From Stieleria bergensis (lineage in GTDB: Bacteria > Planctomycetota > Planctomycetia > Pirellulales > Pirellulaceae), in contig CP036272.1 in NCBI GenBank assembly GCA_007745635.1, positions 5,788,816 through 5,852,815 of the forward strand: DNA of 64,000 nucleotides, in the 5' to 3' direction. The notes beneath the pieces are model-generated. The model saw only the letters and a list, made by a program, of their open reading frames with translations. It had not been told where the DNA came from and made no database searches. Below, piece by piece: positions 27,745-37,679 of this stretch (within the stretch, counting starts at the first letter, position 1; the number at the start of each line of letters is the position of its first letter). The position numbers were made by a program, and so were the translations under genes.

Positions 27745-29090
27745 TGCGAGTCCTCACGCTAGGTGCCGGAACGGTCGGACACTGGATTGCTGAATTGCTT
27801 TGTGGCAAACGCCACGATGTGACGGTGATTGACATTGACCCTGAACGCGTTCGCCAGATCAATAGCGAACTTGACGTCCAGGCCATTCAGGGAAATGCCG
27901 CACATAGCGCTGTGCTGTTTCAAGCCAACGCAGCCGGAGCAGATATCTGCTTGGCCGTGACCGGGAATGATGAAGCCAATATCTTGGCAGCCAGCATGGC
28001 CAAAGCCATGGGGGTTCGCCGCAGCATCGCGCGGACATATTCACCGGTGTACCATGACAGCAGCACCTTCGATTACCAACGTCATTATGGAATCGATTCA
28101 CTGCTGAGTTTGGAACATCTTTCGGCTTTGGAACTGGTGCGTTCGATCCGCAACCCCGAAGCCATCCCGCTGGAGCACTTTGCTCGCGGCATGCTAGAAG
28201 TCTACGACACCGAAGTCAGCCCACAGTGTTCTTCCGTTGGCCAACGCCTGCGTGAAATCCAGCTGCCTGCCGGGGTACGGATCGGTTCGATCGAACGCGA
28301 CGATGAGGTTTGGCTAGCAAGCGGCGAGGATGAAATTCAAGCGGGCGACCATATCAGCTTGATTGGAATTCCCGCGGAGGTGACTAAAGCACGTTCGCGC
28401 TTTCATACCGCGAGCAAACGCAGCAAACGTCAAAACGTGTTGATTGCCGGTGGCGGCCAGACCGGATTACACGTGGCCCGATCCTTGCCTCATGGTGAGT
28501 TCCGAATCACGTTGCTGGAACGGAACCGCAAACGCTGTGAACTGTTGTCGAAACTTCTGCCCGATGTCACGGTGGTCCATGCCAACGCGAATCGCCGCAG
28601 CGTGCTAGAAGACGAAGGCGGTGGCGCGACGGACTACTTCGTCGCCTGCACGGGACAAGATGAAAACAACATCATGGCAGGTGTCGAAGCGCGTGAACTA
28701 GGCGCCCGCCGCGTGCTAGGCGTTGTGGGCAGACCCGACTATGCGAATGTGGTGGGCAAACTGGGCATCGATCAGGTCGTCAGTGAACGAGACGTGGCCG
28801 CCAGACAGATTCTGGGCTTCATGAATGACGGTGCGGTGATCAGTTATCGCCCGATGCCAAAAGGCAAGATCGGCATTTATGAACTCGAAGTCTTTCCCGA
28901 TTCACGCGTCACCAGCGCCACGTTAACGGACCTGCCTCTCGCGGGACGATGCTTGATCACGGCGATTGAAAGCAACGGTTTTGTTCGCGGTCCCAAAGCG
29001 AACGACCAGCTGCGTGCCGGAGACATTGTCGTGGCGTTGATTGATCACGAGTCTCGCGACGAATGCGTCGCGCTGTTTAAGAACCCCTAA
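27744..29090 (+). CDS. trkA: Trk potassium uptake regulator TrkA
   Basis: This encodes 448 residues with the duplicated RCK architecture of TrkA: RCK_N 1 from residue 1 (RVLTLGAGTVGHWIAELL, then DVTVIDIDPER), RCK_C 1 about 140-215, RCK_N 2 from about 232 (NVLIAGGGQTGLHVARSL) and RCK_C 2 about 365-445. TrkA is the cytoplasmic nucleotide-binding subunit gating a TrkH/TrkG/Ktr-type potassium channel. The first dinucleotide site GAGTVG fits NAD binding. The GTG start overlaps the preceding stop by one base. The partner channel gene is not in this window. Confidence 0.93.
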   Translation: MRVLTLGAGTVGHWIAELLCGKRHDVTVIDIDPERVRQINSELDVQAIQGNAAHSAVLFQANAAGADICLAVTGNDEANILAASMAKAMGVRRSIARTYSPVYHDSSTFDYQRHYGIDSLLSLEHLSALELVRSIRNPEAIPLEHFARGMLEVYDTEVSPQCSSVGQRLREIQLPAGVRIGSIERDDEVWLASGEDEIQAGDHISLIGIPAEVTKARSRFHTASKRSKRQNVLIAGGGQTGLHVARSLPHGEFRITLLERNRKRCELLSKLLPDVTVVHANANRRSVLEDEGGGATDYFVACTGQDENNIMAGVEARELGARRVLGVVGRPDYANVVGKLGIDQVVSERDVAARQILGFMNDGAVISYRPMPKGKIGIYELEVFPDSRVTSATLTDLPLAGRCLITAIESNGFVRGPKANDQLRAGDIVVALIDHESRDECVALFKNP

Positions 29091-29116
29091 ACTGCAATGC
29101 TGCTGCGGTCTTGCCG

Positions 29117-32100
29117 ATGCCTACCTGCACTGTTTCCGCTGATGTCGGTGGAACGTTTACCGATTGCCTGATTGACTCTGTCGATGCCACAGGCCAGCAA
29201 CAGGTTGGCTGTATCAAGGTGCTCTCCAGTGGGATCATTCGGGCGCGAGCGATCCAACAAGCGTCGCCCCAACAATTTCAGCTACAGCTCCCGCCCGAGT
29301 TGCTTTCAAGTTTACCCGGCAACACGCTGCCCGATGGATTCTTTGTGGGCGCACGGGTTTGCCTGCTAGCTGGCGTTGACGCAGAACCCTTAGGATCGAT
29401 CGTTGAGTTTGCTGGCGACACGCATCGCTTGACACTCGATGGCAGCCCAACAGCAACCGCGTCCCCAAATGAATCGGATGACTGTTTACTAGAAATTGAT
29501 TGCCAGCTGGAATCCCCCGTCTTGGCAACGCATCTTCTGTTAGGCATTCCGATCGGCAGTGCCTTACCAGCGATCGAAGCGCGGATCGGGACGACAAAGG
29601 GCACCAATGCGCTGCTCACGCGCGGCGGTGCTGACACCGCATTGATCACAACGGCTGGATTCAAAGACGTCTTGCGGATTGGGAACCAGGATCGCTCGGA
29701 CCTGTTTGAGCTAACCGTTCGCAACCATCAACCCCTAGCAGACCAGGTCGTTGAGATCTCCGCACGTCGCGACTCAGACGGCGAAGTGTTGCAAGAGCTC
29801 GATCGTGATCAAGTCCAATCATTGCTGGAACAGCTCAAACAAGACGGCATCCAATCGGTCGCCATCAGCCTTTTGCACGCGCATGTGAATGCTGCTGACG
29901 AGATCGAAGTCCAGCGTTTGGCGCAGTCGATGGGTTTCGCACAAGTCTGTCGCTCAAGTGAAGTCAGCCCGCTGATCCATTTGGTCTCGCGCAGCCAGAC
30001 AACTTGTTTGGATGCTTACCTGGGTCCCATTCTGACGCACTACGTCCAACGTGTTCAGAATCAATTCGGTGGCGACCGTTGCCAACTGGAATTGATGACA
30101 AGCAGTGGAAACTTGGTCCCTGCGTCCCAGTTCCGTGGGCGTGACAGCGTGTTAAGCGGGCCAGCTGGCGGAGTCGTTGGATTGTCACATGTTGCCTTGG
30201 AACATGATCAGCCATTGGCAATTGGACTCGATATGGGTGGCACCAGCACGGACGTCAGTCGCTATGACGGACAGGTCGGCCGGCGTTACGAAACCAAAAT
30301 CGCCGATATTCGCCTGATGACTCCGATGATGGACATTCACACCGTGGCCGCCGGTGGTGGCTCGGTCTGTGACTATGTCGATGGACGCTTGCTGGTTGGC
30401 CCCGGCAGTGCAGGTGCCGCGCCAGGTCCAGCCTGCTACGGCGCGGGAGGCCCGCTAACGATCACGGATATCAATCTGATTTTAGGACGCATCGCCGTCG
30501 ATCGATTCCCGTTTCCTCTGGACATTCAAGCCGCTCAGAGCCGGCTGCAGCATGTCACCGAGAAGATGCCACAGCCGCCCGCATCGATCGAATCACTGGC
30601 CGAAGGCTTTATCGAGATTGCGGTGACTCATATGGCTGAGGCCGTGCGGGCCATCACGACAGCGCGCGGCCGTGACGCTCGAGATCACGCCTTGATTGGC
30701 TTCGGTGGTGCGGCCGCTCAGCACCTCTGCCGCGTGGCCGATGCCTTGCAAATGAAAACCATCATTGACCATCCACGAGCCAGCGTCTTAAGCGCTTTGG
30801 GGATCGGCGTTGCACCCACCGGGACGATCCAAACCACCGGCATTTATCAAACACTCAGCCAACTGGATGATCAGCAACTCCACGACGCGGTGACACGGTT
30901 GGTCGCCCAGACAGAAACGCAACCCGCAGTCGCGTCCGAACTGACGTGCCGCGTCAACGCACAAGTTGATTGCCGCTATGTTGGCACCGAAGCAACCATT
31001 GCACTGCCGTACGCTGAGGAGACCCGAGTCGCCTTAGCGTCGATCGCCAAGGCGTTCCACCAAGAACATCAATCACGCTACGGATACCAACGCGAAGACG
31101 CCGAGATCGAAGTCGTCAGCATCCGCGTCGAGAGAACCGCCTGGGACTTGGGACGACTCGATCGGTTAAGTCTGTCACAACAGAGCGGCCCCGAGCATCC
31201 CGCCGCACCTGAGCTCCGGGAGGTCTTTTATCAGGGACAGTGGAGAGCGTTCCAGTCCATTGATCGCAACAGTTTATCCCCGGGTGACTCCATCCCAAGC
31301 TGTTCGCTCGTGGTCAGCGACCAATCAACGTTGATCGTCGAAGCCGACTGGTCAGGAACTGTCACCGCCGACGGATCCATCGTGCTGCGCGCACAGCAGC
31401 AACCACGGCAACAAGCGGAGCATGGCAACAAGACACAATCGCATCAGCAGACGTCCACAAATCGCGTCATTCGCATGGAGATTATCGCCCGGCGCATGCA
31501 GAGCATTGCCGATGCGATGGGACAGGTTTTGCAACGCACGGCGATCAGCGTCAATGTGAAAGAACGCTTGGACTTTAGCTGCGCCGTCTTTCAAGCAGAC
31601 GGAACGTTGATCGCCAATGCGCCTCATGTCCCGGTTCACCTTGGTGCGATGGGGCATACCGTCCGAGCCTTGCAGGCACAGTTCCCCACGATGTATCGGG
31701 GCGACTGCTATGTCTCCAACGACCCGTATCGCGGCGGATCCCATCTCCCCGATGTCACCGTCGTCACTCCGGTCTTTCGTCCTGATTCCCAGGAACCTGA
31801 TTTCTTTGTCGCCAGCCGAGCTCATCATGCAGAGATCGGTGGCATCACCCCGGGCTCCATGCCTCCTGCGGCGACCCATTTAGCCGAAGAAGGCGTCCTC
31901 ATCTCGGGATTTGCTTTGGTGCGTCAAGCGAAAACCTATGAATCAGAGTTGGCCAGTCAATTGGCTGGCGCAGCCTATCCAAGTCGTAACGTTGCCGAAA
32001 ACCTGGCCGACATTCGCGCTCAAGTCGCCGCTGGACAAGAAGGCGTCAAACTGATCAGTGAGTTGATGGCTGAAACGCCAATCGCAGAACTCAATGATTC

Positions 32101-33058
32101 CGTCAACCAGTTACTTCGTGTCGCGGATGCCTCAGTACGGCGTTGGATTCAAACGCTGCCGCACACGCCGTTGACGTTTGCCGATCAATTGGATGATGGC
32201 TGGCCAATCTGCGTGACCTTGCAGCGTCAAGGCGATCGGCTGCACATTGACTTTACCGGAACCGGTGATGTTCACCCGGGTGCCTTTAATGCCACGCCAT
32301 CGATCGTGGGATCGGCCGTCCTGTATGTCCTGCGTTGCCACTGCGATTCGAATTTGCCGCTGTGTGAAGGTGCTCTGTGGCCGATTGATTTGAACATCCC
32401 CACGGGCTTGTTGCACCCACCAAGTGCTCCAGATCCGACCCACTGTGCTGCGGTGGTTGCTGGCAATGTCGAAACCAGTCAACGCGTGGTGGATGTGCTG
32501 CTGGGCGCTATCGGGACGGCATCAGACGGGCAGCATGCAGTGGCAGCCAGCCAAGGCACGATGAACAACGTGCTCATCGGTGACGAATCTTTTGGGTATT
32601 ATGAAACGATTGGTGGTGGCTGTGGCGCGACGGCTCGGGGCCCCGGCGCCAACGGGATTCATTCACACATGACCAACACTCGGATTACCGATGCAGAAGT
32701 CCTAGAGTCCCGATTGCCGATTCGCTTGATTCGATTTGCCTTGCGTGAGAACAGCGCAGGGCAGGGCGAGCATCCCGGCGGCCAAGGATTGGTCCGCGAG
32801 TTTGAATTCCTGCGTCCGCTGACCGTTTCGCTTCTGACCGGACGACGACTGACCGCGCCGTACGGGGTCGCAGGCGGCCAGAACGGGCAACCCGGCCGCA
32901 ATTCTCTTGCCGACCGCGACGGCGAAATGCGATCACTGCCGCCCTGCACGACGCTGGCAGTCAAGACAGGCGATCGATTGATCATCGAAACGCCTGGAGG
33001 AGGCGGCTGGTCGGCGCCTCAAAGCACGTTGATGAACAGCAAACACCATCAACCGTGA
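29117..33058 (+). CDS. 5-oxoprolinase (fused HyuA-HyuB, ATP-hydrolysing)
   Basis: The 1313-residue protein fuses both halves of the hydantoinase/oxoprolinase family. The A half (about 1-740) starts CTVSADVGGTFTDCLIDS and has IGTTKGTNALLTRGG, LDMGGTSTDVSRYDG and GPGSAGAAPGPACYGAGG, the actin-like ATP-binding layout. The B half (about 785-1300) has EIIARRMQSIADAMGQVLQRTAIS, NDPYRGGSHLPD and the C-terminal RLIIETPGGGGW. This length and order match eukaryotic and bacterial 5-oxoprolinases, which open 5-oxo-L-proline to glutamate at the cost of ATP; hydantoin substrates remain possible. It starts 26 bases after trkA, so is probably cotranscribed. ATG 29117 is preferred over TTG 29111. Confidence 0.92.
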   Translation: MPTCTVSADVGGTFTDCLIDSVDATGQQQVGCIKVLSSGIIRARAIQQASPQQFQLQLPPELLSSLPGNTLPDGFFVGARVCLLAGVDAEPLGSIVEFAGDTHRLTLDGSPTATASPNESDDCLLEIDCQLESPVLATHLLLGIPIGSALPAIEARIGTTKGTNALLTRGGADTALITTAGFKDVLRIGNQDRSDLFELTVRNHQPLADQVVEISARRDSDGEVLQELDRDQVQSLLEQLKQDGIQSVAISLLHAHVNAADEIEVQRLAQSMGFAQVCRSSEVSPLIHLVSRSQTTCLDAYLGPILTHYVQRVQNQFGGDRCQLELMTSSGNLVPASQFRGRDSVLSGPAGGVVGLSHVALEHDQPLAIGLDMGGTSTDVSRYDGQVGRRYETKIADIRLMTPMMDIHTVAAGGGSVCDYVDGRLLVGPGSAGAAPGPACYGAGGPLTITDINLILGRIAVDRFPFPLDIQAAQSRLQHVTEKMPQPPASIESLAEGFIEIAVTHMAEAVRAITTARGRDARDHALIGFGGAAAQHLCRVADALQMKTIIDHPRASVLSALGIGVAPTGTIQTTGIYQTLSQLDDQQLHDAVTRLVAQTETQPAVASELTCRVNAQVDCRYVGTEATIALPYAEETRVALASIAKAFHQEHQSRYGYQREDAEIEVVSIRVERTAWDLGRLDRLSLSQQSGPEHPAAPELREVFYQGQWRAFQSIDRNSLSPGDSIPSCSLVVSDQSTLIVEADWSGTVTADGSIVLRAQQQPRQQAEHGNKTQSHQQTSTNRVIRMEIIARRMQSIADAMGQVLQRTAISVNVKERLDFSCAVFQADGTLIANAPHVPVHLGAMGHTVRALQAQFPTMYRGDCYVSNDPYRGGSHLPDVTVVTPVFRPDSQEPDFFVASRAHHAEIGGITPGSMPPAATHLAEEGVLISGFALVRQAKTYESELASQLAGAAYPSRNVAENLADIRAQVAAGQEGVKLISELMAETPIAELNDSVNQLLRVADASVRRWIQTLPHTPLTFADQLDDGWPICVTLQRQGDRLHIDFTGTGDVHPGAFNATPSIVGSAVLYVLRCHCDSNLPLCEGALWPIDLNIPTGLLHPPSAPDPTHCAAVVAGNVETSQRVVDVLLGAIGTASDGQHAVAASQGTMNNVLIGDESFGYYETIGGGCGATARGPGANGIHSHMTNTRITDAEVLESRLPIRLIRFALRENSAGQGEHPGGQGLVREFEFLRPLTVSLLTGRRLTAPYGVAGGQNGQPGRNSLADRDGEMRSLPPCTTLAVKTGDRLIIETPGGGGWSAPQSTLMNSKHHQP

Positions 33059-33107
33059 CACCACTCAGTTTTCCGTGGCCCCACTGATCACTCGCTTCCT
33101 TTGCTTC

Positions 33108-34577
33108 TCAGGATACAGTGCAGCCCATCGAATCCTGTGCCTTGCGGGCGACACTGCAGTTGCGACCGTTTTTCTTTGCCTCATACAGACAAGCATCCGC
33201 CTGTTTAAAAATTTGTTCGACGTCGGTTAACTTGGCCGAGTCGATCCAGCAGACGCCCATGCTGATCGTCACTTTCAACAGATCCTCGTTGTAACCGACA
33301 CGCATCTGTTCAACACCTTTGCGAAAACGTTCCGCGATCGTAGCTGCGGCGGCGTAGTCACATTCACCGATCATCAGCACAAACTCTTCGCCTCCGAAAC
33401 GATACACATGATCGTGTTTGCGACAGAGCTCGGTCAGTTTAGCAGCTACGCCACACAAGACGTTATCGCCAGCGGCATGACCATAGCGGTCGTTGAATTG
33501 CTTGAAGTAATCGATGTCCGCGACGATCATCCCAACCGATTCGCTGCGTTCCTGATAGCCTTTCATCAACGGCCCAATGTCCTGATCAAAGGCCGTGCGA
33601 TTGAGCAGTCCTGTCAGGTTATCGGTTCGGGCCAGATCACGAAGTTCTTCTTGTTCGGTATGCATCTCGCGAATGGTTTGCTCCATTCCTAAGGAGAGCC
33701 TCACCATGGACTCGCGGGCTTTGGCTTCCATGTCTTCGATCGAGGCATGCTTGAGTGATTTAAAGTCAAATAGTCCTTGATAGCCGTACCACTGCTGAAC
33801 CATGTTGTCGAACATTTCGTCAAACTGATCCTTGGAAAGATCAAGATACCGCTTGGCGGAATCACGCACCTTCAGGATTTGGCCTTCGGTACTTTCGGCA
33901 GCCAGCAGCAGGTCGCTGAATTGCTGGGCGACGAACAATCCCATGTGATCTTGCGTGAGCCTGTTCGGATCGTAGCTCTCCACGATTTGAATCATGCGAT
34001 CGGGGAAATGCCAACGTTCCAATAATCGTGCGCCGACAAAGTAGCGGTCGTGGCCGCACAACTCATACTCTAACTCAGTGGTCAGTTTCTCTAGGAATTC
34101 ATCGGCGTCGAACTGTTGCACCAAGCGATCAAAGAAAGCAATCCCGATCGCCATGACACCGACATTGAAGATCAGGCCCAACAAGAAGCTCTCGTCGTCG
34201 TCTTGATCGCCGGCACTGCTTAACACCTTGGCAGCAATTGCGATCCCCAAAGAACGTCGCCAAAAGTTCTCGTTGGGAAACGCTCGTCCACTGCGGGTAT
34301 CCATCACTGAAAACGACAGCGCCAACAACTTCAGCGTGCGAATCCCCAACAGCGTGACCGCTTGCTGAAGCGTCGTGACCTTTTTCACAGGAGCAATCAA
34401 CGGCGAATTGCAATAGGCAATCGTCTTGGCCGTCAACTTGGGATCGACACTGATCACCCGACTGATGTCGTTGAGTCCCGTGTCGGGATTGTCGACCAGT
34501 TCCAGCAGTTTTGCCGCCACCGTCGGTGGCGAAGGCATGTTTTCACCGTCGATAATGCGCGCCAATTCGGGATTCAT
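33108..34577 (-). CDS. HDOD-GGDEF diguanylate cyclase
   Basis: The 489-residue protein has an HDOD domain at about 1-220 (MPSPPTVAAKLLELV, ISVDPKLTAKTIAYCNS, LQQAVTLLGIRTLKLLAL), a helical linker, and a GGDEF domain from about 315 to 475. The active-site motif is GGEEF (395-399), and RKHD at 386-389, five residues before it, is a textbook RxxD inhibitory site, so cyclic di-GMP feedback is expected. DIDYFKQFNDRYGH provides the metal and substrate loop. No membrane segment is seen. The gene is single and convergent with the oxoprolinase gene. ATG 34577 is chosen because the HDOD fold begins there; the frame continues to 34628. Confidence 0.92.
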   Translation of the reverse strand: MNPELARIIDGENMPSPPTVAAKLLELVDNPDTGLNDISRVISVDPKLTAKTIAYCNSPLIAPVKKVTTLQQAVTLLGIRTLKLLALSFSVMDTRSGRAFPNENFWRRSLGIAIAAKVLSSAGDQDDDESFLLGLIFNVGVMAIGIAFFDRLVQQFDADEFLEKLTTELEYELCGHDRYFVGARLLERWHFPDRMIQIVESYDPNRLTQDHMGLFVAQQFSDLLLAAESTEGQILKVRDSAKRYLDLSKDQFDEMFDNMVQQWYGYQGLFDFKSLKHASIEDMEAKARESMVRLSLGMEQTIREMHTEQEELRDLARTDNLTGLLNRTAFDQDIGPLMKGYQERSESVGMIVADIDYFKQFNDRYGHAAGDNVLCGVAAKLTELCRKHDHVYRFGGEEFVLMIGECDYAAAATIAERFRKGVEQMRVGYNEDLLKVTISMGVCWIDSAKLTDVEQIFKQADACLYEAKKNGRNCSVARKAQDSMGCTVS

Positions 34578-34891
34578 AAGATGATTAATGCGCAACGACG
34601 GTGGGCGATGAAAGTTGCTTAAGTTCAAACCGCTGCAACTTACCGATTGGCATTGGATGACTCAGCAGGAACGGCCCTTTAGTATGGGTGCTGATTTCAG
34701 ACACTGCACAGCAAAGGTTTCTCAAATGAGGGAAACTGCTCGGACCGAGAGCGAAACGTGCATAAAGACATCTAGGAAACCGCGAGTTCAGCGGTCTGTT
34801 GGCTGTCGAAGCTGAACCGCGGCAGCTCTTAGCTGAGTTTGGCAGATCGCAACCCCAAACGATGCCACCGGCGAGCGGCGTGACGCTGTTT
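34578..34891. other. Intergenic region between minus-strand operons
   Basis: This holds the presumed promoter of the HDOD-GGDEF gene at the left and the end of the Lgt-like operon at the right. I see no strong terminator or open frame with protein-like character. Confidence 0.4.
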
Positions 34892-35590
34892 CTAATTGCG
34901 TTTGATCAACAGCAGACCGCTTGCAATGGCGATCACGATTGAACTGAGTTGATAGAAAGTCATTCCCCAGGCGTACACTGGCTCTTCGCGCCATGATTCA
35001 CTGATCAAACGAAACACGGCGTACGACAGCAAGTACAACAGCATCCAACGATCTTTCAGATACCCCCAGGCAATCCCCCAGGCAGCCAGTCCAGCGAACC
35101 CGGCGTGGAACACCAACTCATACAACGGTGCCGGATGACGCAGCAAAGTGGCACCGTCGGCAGGATAGGACCACACGCCCCAGTCCTGGTTGGTCGGTTG
35201 ACCATAACAGCAACCGAAGCCCAAACATCCCAACCGGCCAATGGCCACCGCCAGCGCGATCGGGACGACAAAGCTGTCTCCGGTTCGACCGCGAACATGC
35301 AGCGACCACTTGGCAACTTCTACACCCAGGTAGCCTCCAGCGAGTCCCCATAGAATCGTCTTGCCGTCGCTCAGCCATGCAGCGACCACGCCAGTATCCG
35401 GATTCGCACCCAAAATGAAAGGTAACTTCGCCGCGAAGGTAGCGCCGACCAATCCGCCGATCGCAATTCCAAACCGCTGTGTTGATTCAAGCCGTAATCC
35501 ACGCTGTCGACGTGGCAACAACAACGCGACAACAATTGAAGCCAATACCATCGACAGACTGTACGCAAGACGCCCATGGTGTTCTAACAC
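34892..35590 (-). CDS. Divergent Lgt-like (prolipoprotein diacylglyceryl transferase family) membrane protein
   Basis: The 232-residue multi-pass protein shows the Lgt family core: GRLGCLGFGCCYGQPT at 118-133, corresponding to the GRxxNFxNxE region of Lgt, then RHPAPLYE (151-158) and a C-terminal GMTFYQLSS block. It differs from E. coli-type Lgt: the Asn of GRxxN is Cys, and the FHGG histidine region reads ILWGLAGG, so residues considered essential for lipoprotein modification are absent. It therefore probably acts on another substrate or is a lipid-binding relative. GTG start overlaps the radical SAM stop by 7 bases (GTGTTAG), indicating translational coupling. Confidence 0.82.
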   Translation of the reverse strand: MLEHHGRLAYSLSMVLASIVVALLLPRRQRGLRLESTQRFGIAIGGLVGATFAAKLPFILGANPDTGVVAAWLSDGKTILWGLAGGYLGVEVAKWSLHVRGRTGDSFVVPIALAVAIGRLGCLGFGCCYGQPTNQDWGVWSYPADGATLLRHPAPLYELVFHAGFAGLAAWGIAWGYLKDRWMLLYLLSYAVFRLISESWREEPVYAWGMTFYQLSSIVIAIASGLLLIKRN

Positions 35591-37116
35591 GATGTGGAAT
35601 CCGACTTCAATTCAGGCAACTTCAAATAGCCTGGTCGATACAAGGTATTGTAGGCGCAAAACGGCACGACATGCCCGGAGGGTAACACATGATGCGTACA
35701 GCACTTCATCAATTGACGCACATCAAAATTGTAGGCATCTAGGAAGCTTGTAATCGTCACACGAAGCATGTCTTGCGCTGAAGCTTGCCCCGTTAGCACG
35801 CGGGTTAGGAAACGTTGCAGAATTGGATTGCTTGACAAGTCCGATTCAAACGAGTCCGACGAGGCAGGGGAGTTCTGCTGACTTTCCAGTCCAAGTGGAA
35901 CCACCTCGTGACAACCACAGTCACTGCCACAGTGACTACTGCGTGCCAAGAACACTTCCATCAGCAACTTGGCACGCTCCGGTGTAAAACTGATTCCGCC
36001 AGCCATCAGATCCAGGTTCTCTGCCACCGGGGCTAACTGATTCAAGGGGGCCAATTGATCGCCATCACGTGCGGCCAGCATGATTTGATGGCAGTTCGGG
36101 TGTGCACAAGGCAGCGGCGAAAAATCTTGCTCGGCGACCATGCCGCCCGATGCCTTGGCAAGCCCCTTGATGACGTCGGGAAAGGTGACTCGCGTTTCCA
36201 GATCCTCGGGAGTGTAAAAGCGACCACTATACGTTGCCGGTTGCAAACTCAAGCCGGTCACATTGGGCCTGGACAACGCCTCCTGCCACAGCGATTCGTA
36301 AAAGCCTTCAGGAAGCGGTGACGTCATCGTGGCAACCAACGTGACATTCAAATTCGCTTCCGCCAAACGATCCAGCGTTCGACGTTTGATGTCAACCAGA
36401 TCCTCGCCTCTGAGTTGCCGCACGGTCTCGCGGTCACTGCCATCCCACTGCAAATAGATTTCAACACGCTCGCGACGCTCCGCCAAGAATGCCACCATTT
36501 CAGGATCACGGGCCAAGCGAATTCCATTGGTATTGACCATCACATAATCGATCGGCCTGGCCAACGCTTCATCAACCACACGATTGAACTCAGGATGCAG
36601 CGTTGGCTCGCCGCCCGATAGCTGACAGACCTCGGCGTGCCCTTCGCATTCGATCAGTCGATCCAGGGACTTAATGATCTCTGAAAGGTCATGGTCGCGT
36701 CCCTTGGGACCACTGCCTGCGAAGCACATGGGACAAGACAGATTGCAGCGATCAGTCAGTTCAACCAAGCCAATGCAAGTGTGTTGCTCGTGCTCTTCAC
36801 ACAGACCACAGTCATGCGGGCAACCTTTGTTGCTTGCTTCCGTCGAACGCACTTGCGGCAAGACCGAGGCAGTGTGTCCTTCGCCACGATCCCACCAATC
36901 CAAATCACTACACACAAAGTCTTCGCGCACGCCGTGTTCGGGACATCGTTTGCGAAAATACACCCTCCCACGCCGAGTGATGATTTTTGCTGGAACGACT
37001 TCCATACACTGCGGGCACAGCGAATCAGTTGTGCCCAACATCACGTGATCGGCACGTCGACGCGGATCAGCCACTGCTGTAAAGGTTGGTGCAACAGGTT
37101 TTGTGGGATGATTCAT
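35584..37116 (-). CDS. Radical SAM enzyme of the Tes/MJ0619 (class D-like) type
   Basis: The 510-residue protein has an N-terminal zinc- or iron-binding-like section (C34-C37, C58), a CPHDCGLC motif (C99, C103, C106), the radical SAM CNLSCPMC (C124, C128, C131), the SAM-binding GGE (168-170), and further Cys at 337/342, 396/400/402, 472/473 and 487. The order CPxC - DCGLCxxH - TDRCNLxCPxC - MKCC - GHVVPFCAYN matches the family of archaeal tetraether synthase Tes and MJ0619 as I know it, enzymes with several iron-sulfur clusters that join or methylate unactivated carbons. Coupling to an Lgt-like lipid protein and two membrane proteins suggests a lipid substrate. The precise reaction is not shown by sequence. 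Confidence 0.85.
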   Translation of the reverse strand: MNHPTKPVAPTFTAVADPRRRADHVMLGTTDSLCPQCMEVVPAKIITRRGRVYFRKRCPEHGVREDFVCSDLDWWDRGEGHTASVLPQVRSTEASNKGCPHDCGLCEEHEQHTCIGLVELTDRCNLSCPMCFAGSGPKGRDHDLSEIIKSLDRLIECEGHAEVCQLSGGEPTLHPEFNRVVDEALARPIDYVMVNTNGIRLARDPEMVAFLAERRERVEIYLQWDGSDRETVRQLRGEDLVDIKRRTLDRLAEANLNVTLVATMTSPLPEGFYESLWQEALSRPNVTGLSLQPATYSGRFYTPEDLETRVTFPDVIKGLAKASGGMVAEQDFSPLPCAHPNCHQIMLAARDGDQLAPLNQLAPVAENLDLMAGGISFTPERAKLLMEVFLARSSHCGSDCGCHEVVPLGLESQQNSPASSDSFESDLSSNPILQRFLTRVLTGQASAQDMLRVTITSFLDAYNFDVRQLMKCCTHHVLPSGHVVPFCAYNTLYRPGYLKLPELKSDSTSC

Positions 37117-37127
37117 CGGTTCAGTTA

Positions 37128-37667
37128 CTAATGAGAGTCAGGTGGGATCGCGTCGAGCCTGGTTTGCTCGATCTGCACAAGTTTCAGTTTTCTAGTTTCT
37201 CGACCACGGACAGATTGGCGGGCGTAGACCCCCATGACCCCGAATGTAAAGGGAAAGGCCAACGGCGCGCCAATGCCGGCTGGACTCAGCACAGCTGCGG
37301 CCGCGCAAGTGGGCACAAGAATGACGGGCGAGACAACCGCCGCCATTGCCACGACCACACCAACTCGCATCCGCTCGCTAAATGTTCCCGGCAACACAGC
37401 ACCGATGATGAAGCCACACAACACATACGAGACTGCGAATCCGACCAACCAATCACCCGACGCACCCCTTCGTTCTGCCACTTCAGCGACCATGTAAAAA
37501 CAGACCGGCTGCAGGACTCCTAGACTGATCGGAAACAACAAACCCAAAGGAAAATTAACGGTGGATGGATCCAATGGCGCGGCCGCTGGTTCATCCTCGA
37601 CTGCCAAAACTTCGTAGGGATTCGGCGGCAGAAGGTTGTCTTCGGCATCGGATGTCGAACCCAGCAA
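37128..37667 (-). CDS. Multi-pass membrane protein in the radical SAM operon
   Basis: The 179-residue protein has an acidic, proline-containing N-terminus with a PNPYEVL element (15-21), and about four hydrophobic segments (about 40-62, 75-95, 103-120 and 128-147), ending in a basic tail (RGRETRKLKLVQ). No family was recognised. It ends 11 bases before the radical SAM start and starts 12 bases after the preceding gene, so it belongs to the same transcript. An NPY element near the N-terminus is shared with the neighbouring membrane protein. Confidence 0.7.
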   Translation of the reverse strand: MLGSTSDAEDNLLPPNPYEVLAVEDEPAAAPLDPSTVNFPLGLLFPISLGVLQPVCFYMVAEVAERRGASGDWLVGFAVSYVLCGFIIGAVLPGTFSERMRVGVVVAMAAVVSPVILVPTCAAAAVLSPAGIGAPLAFPFTFGVMGVYARQSVRGRETRKLKLVQIEQTRLDAIPPDSH

Positions 37668-37679
37668 CCAACCGTCCCC

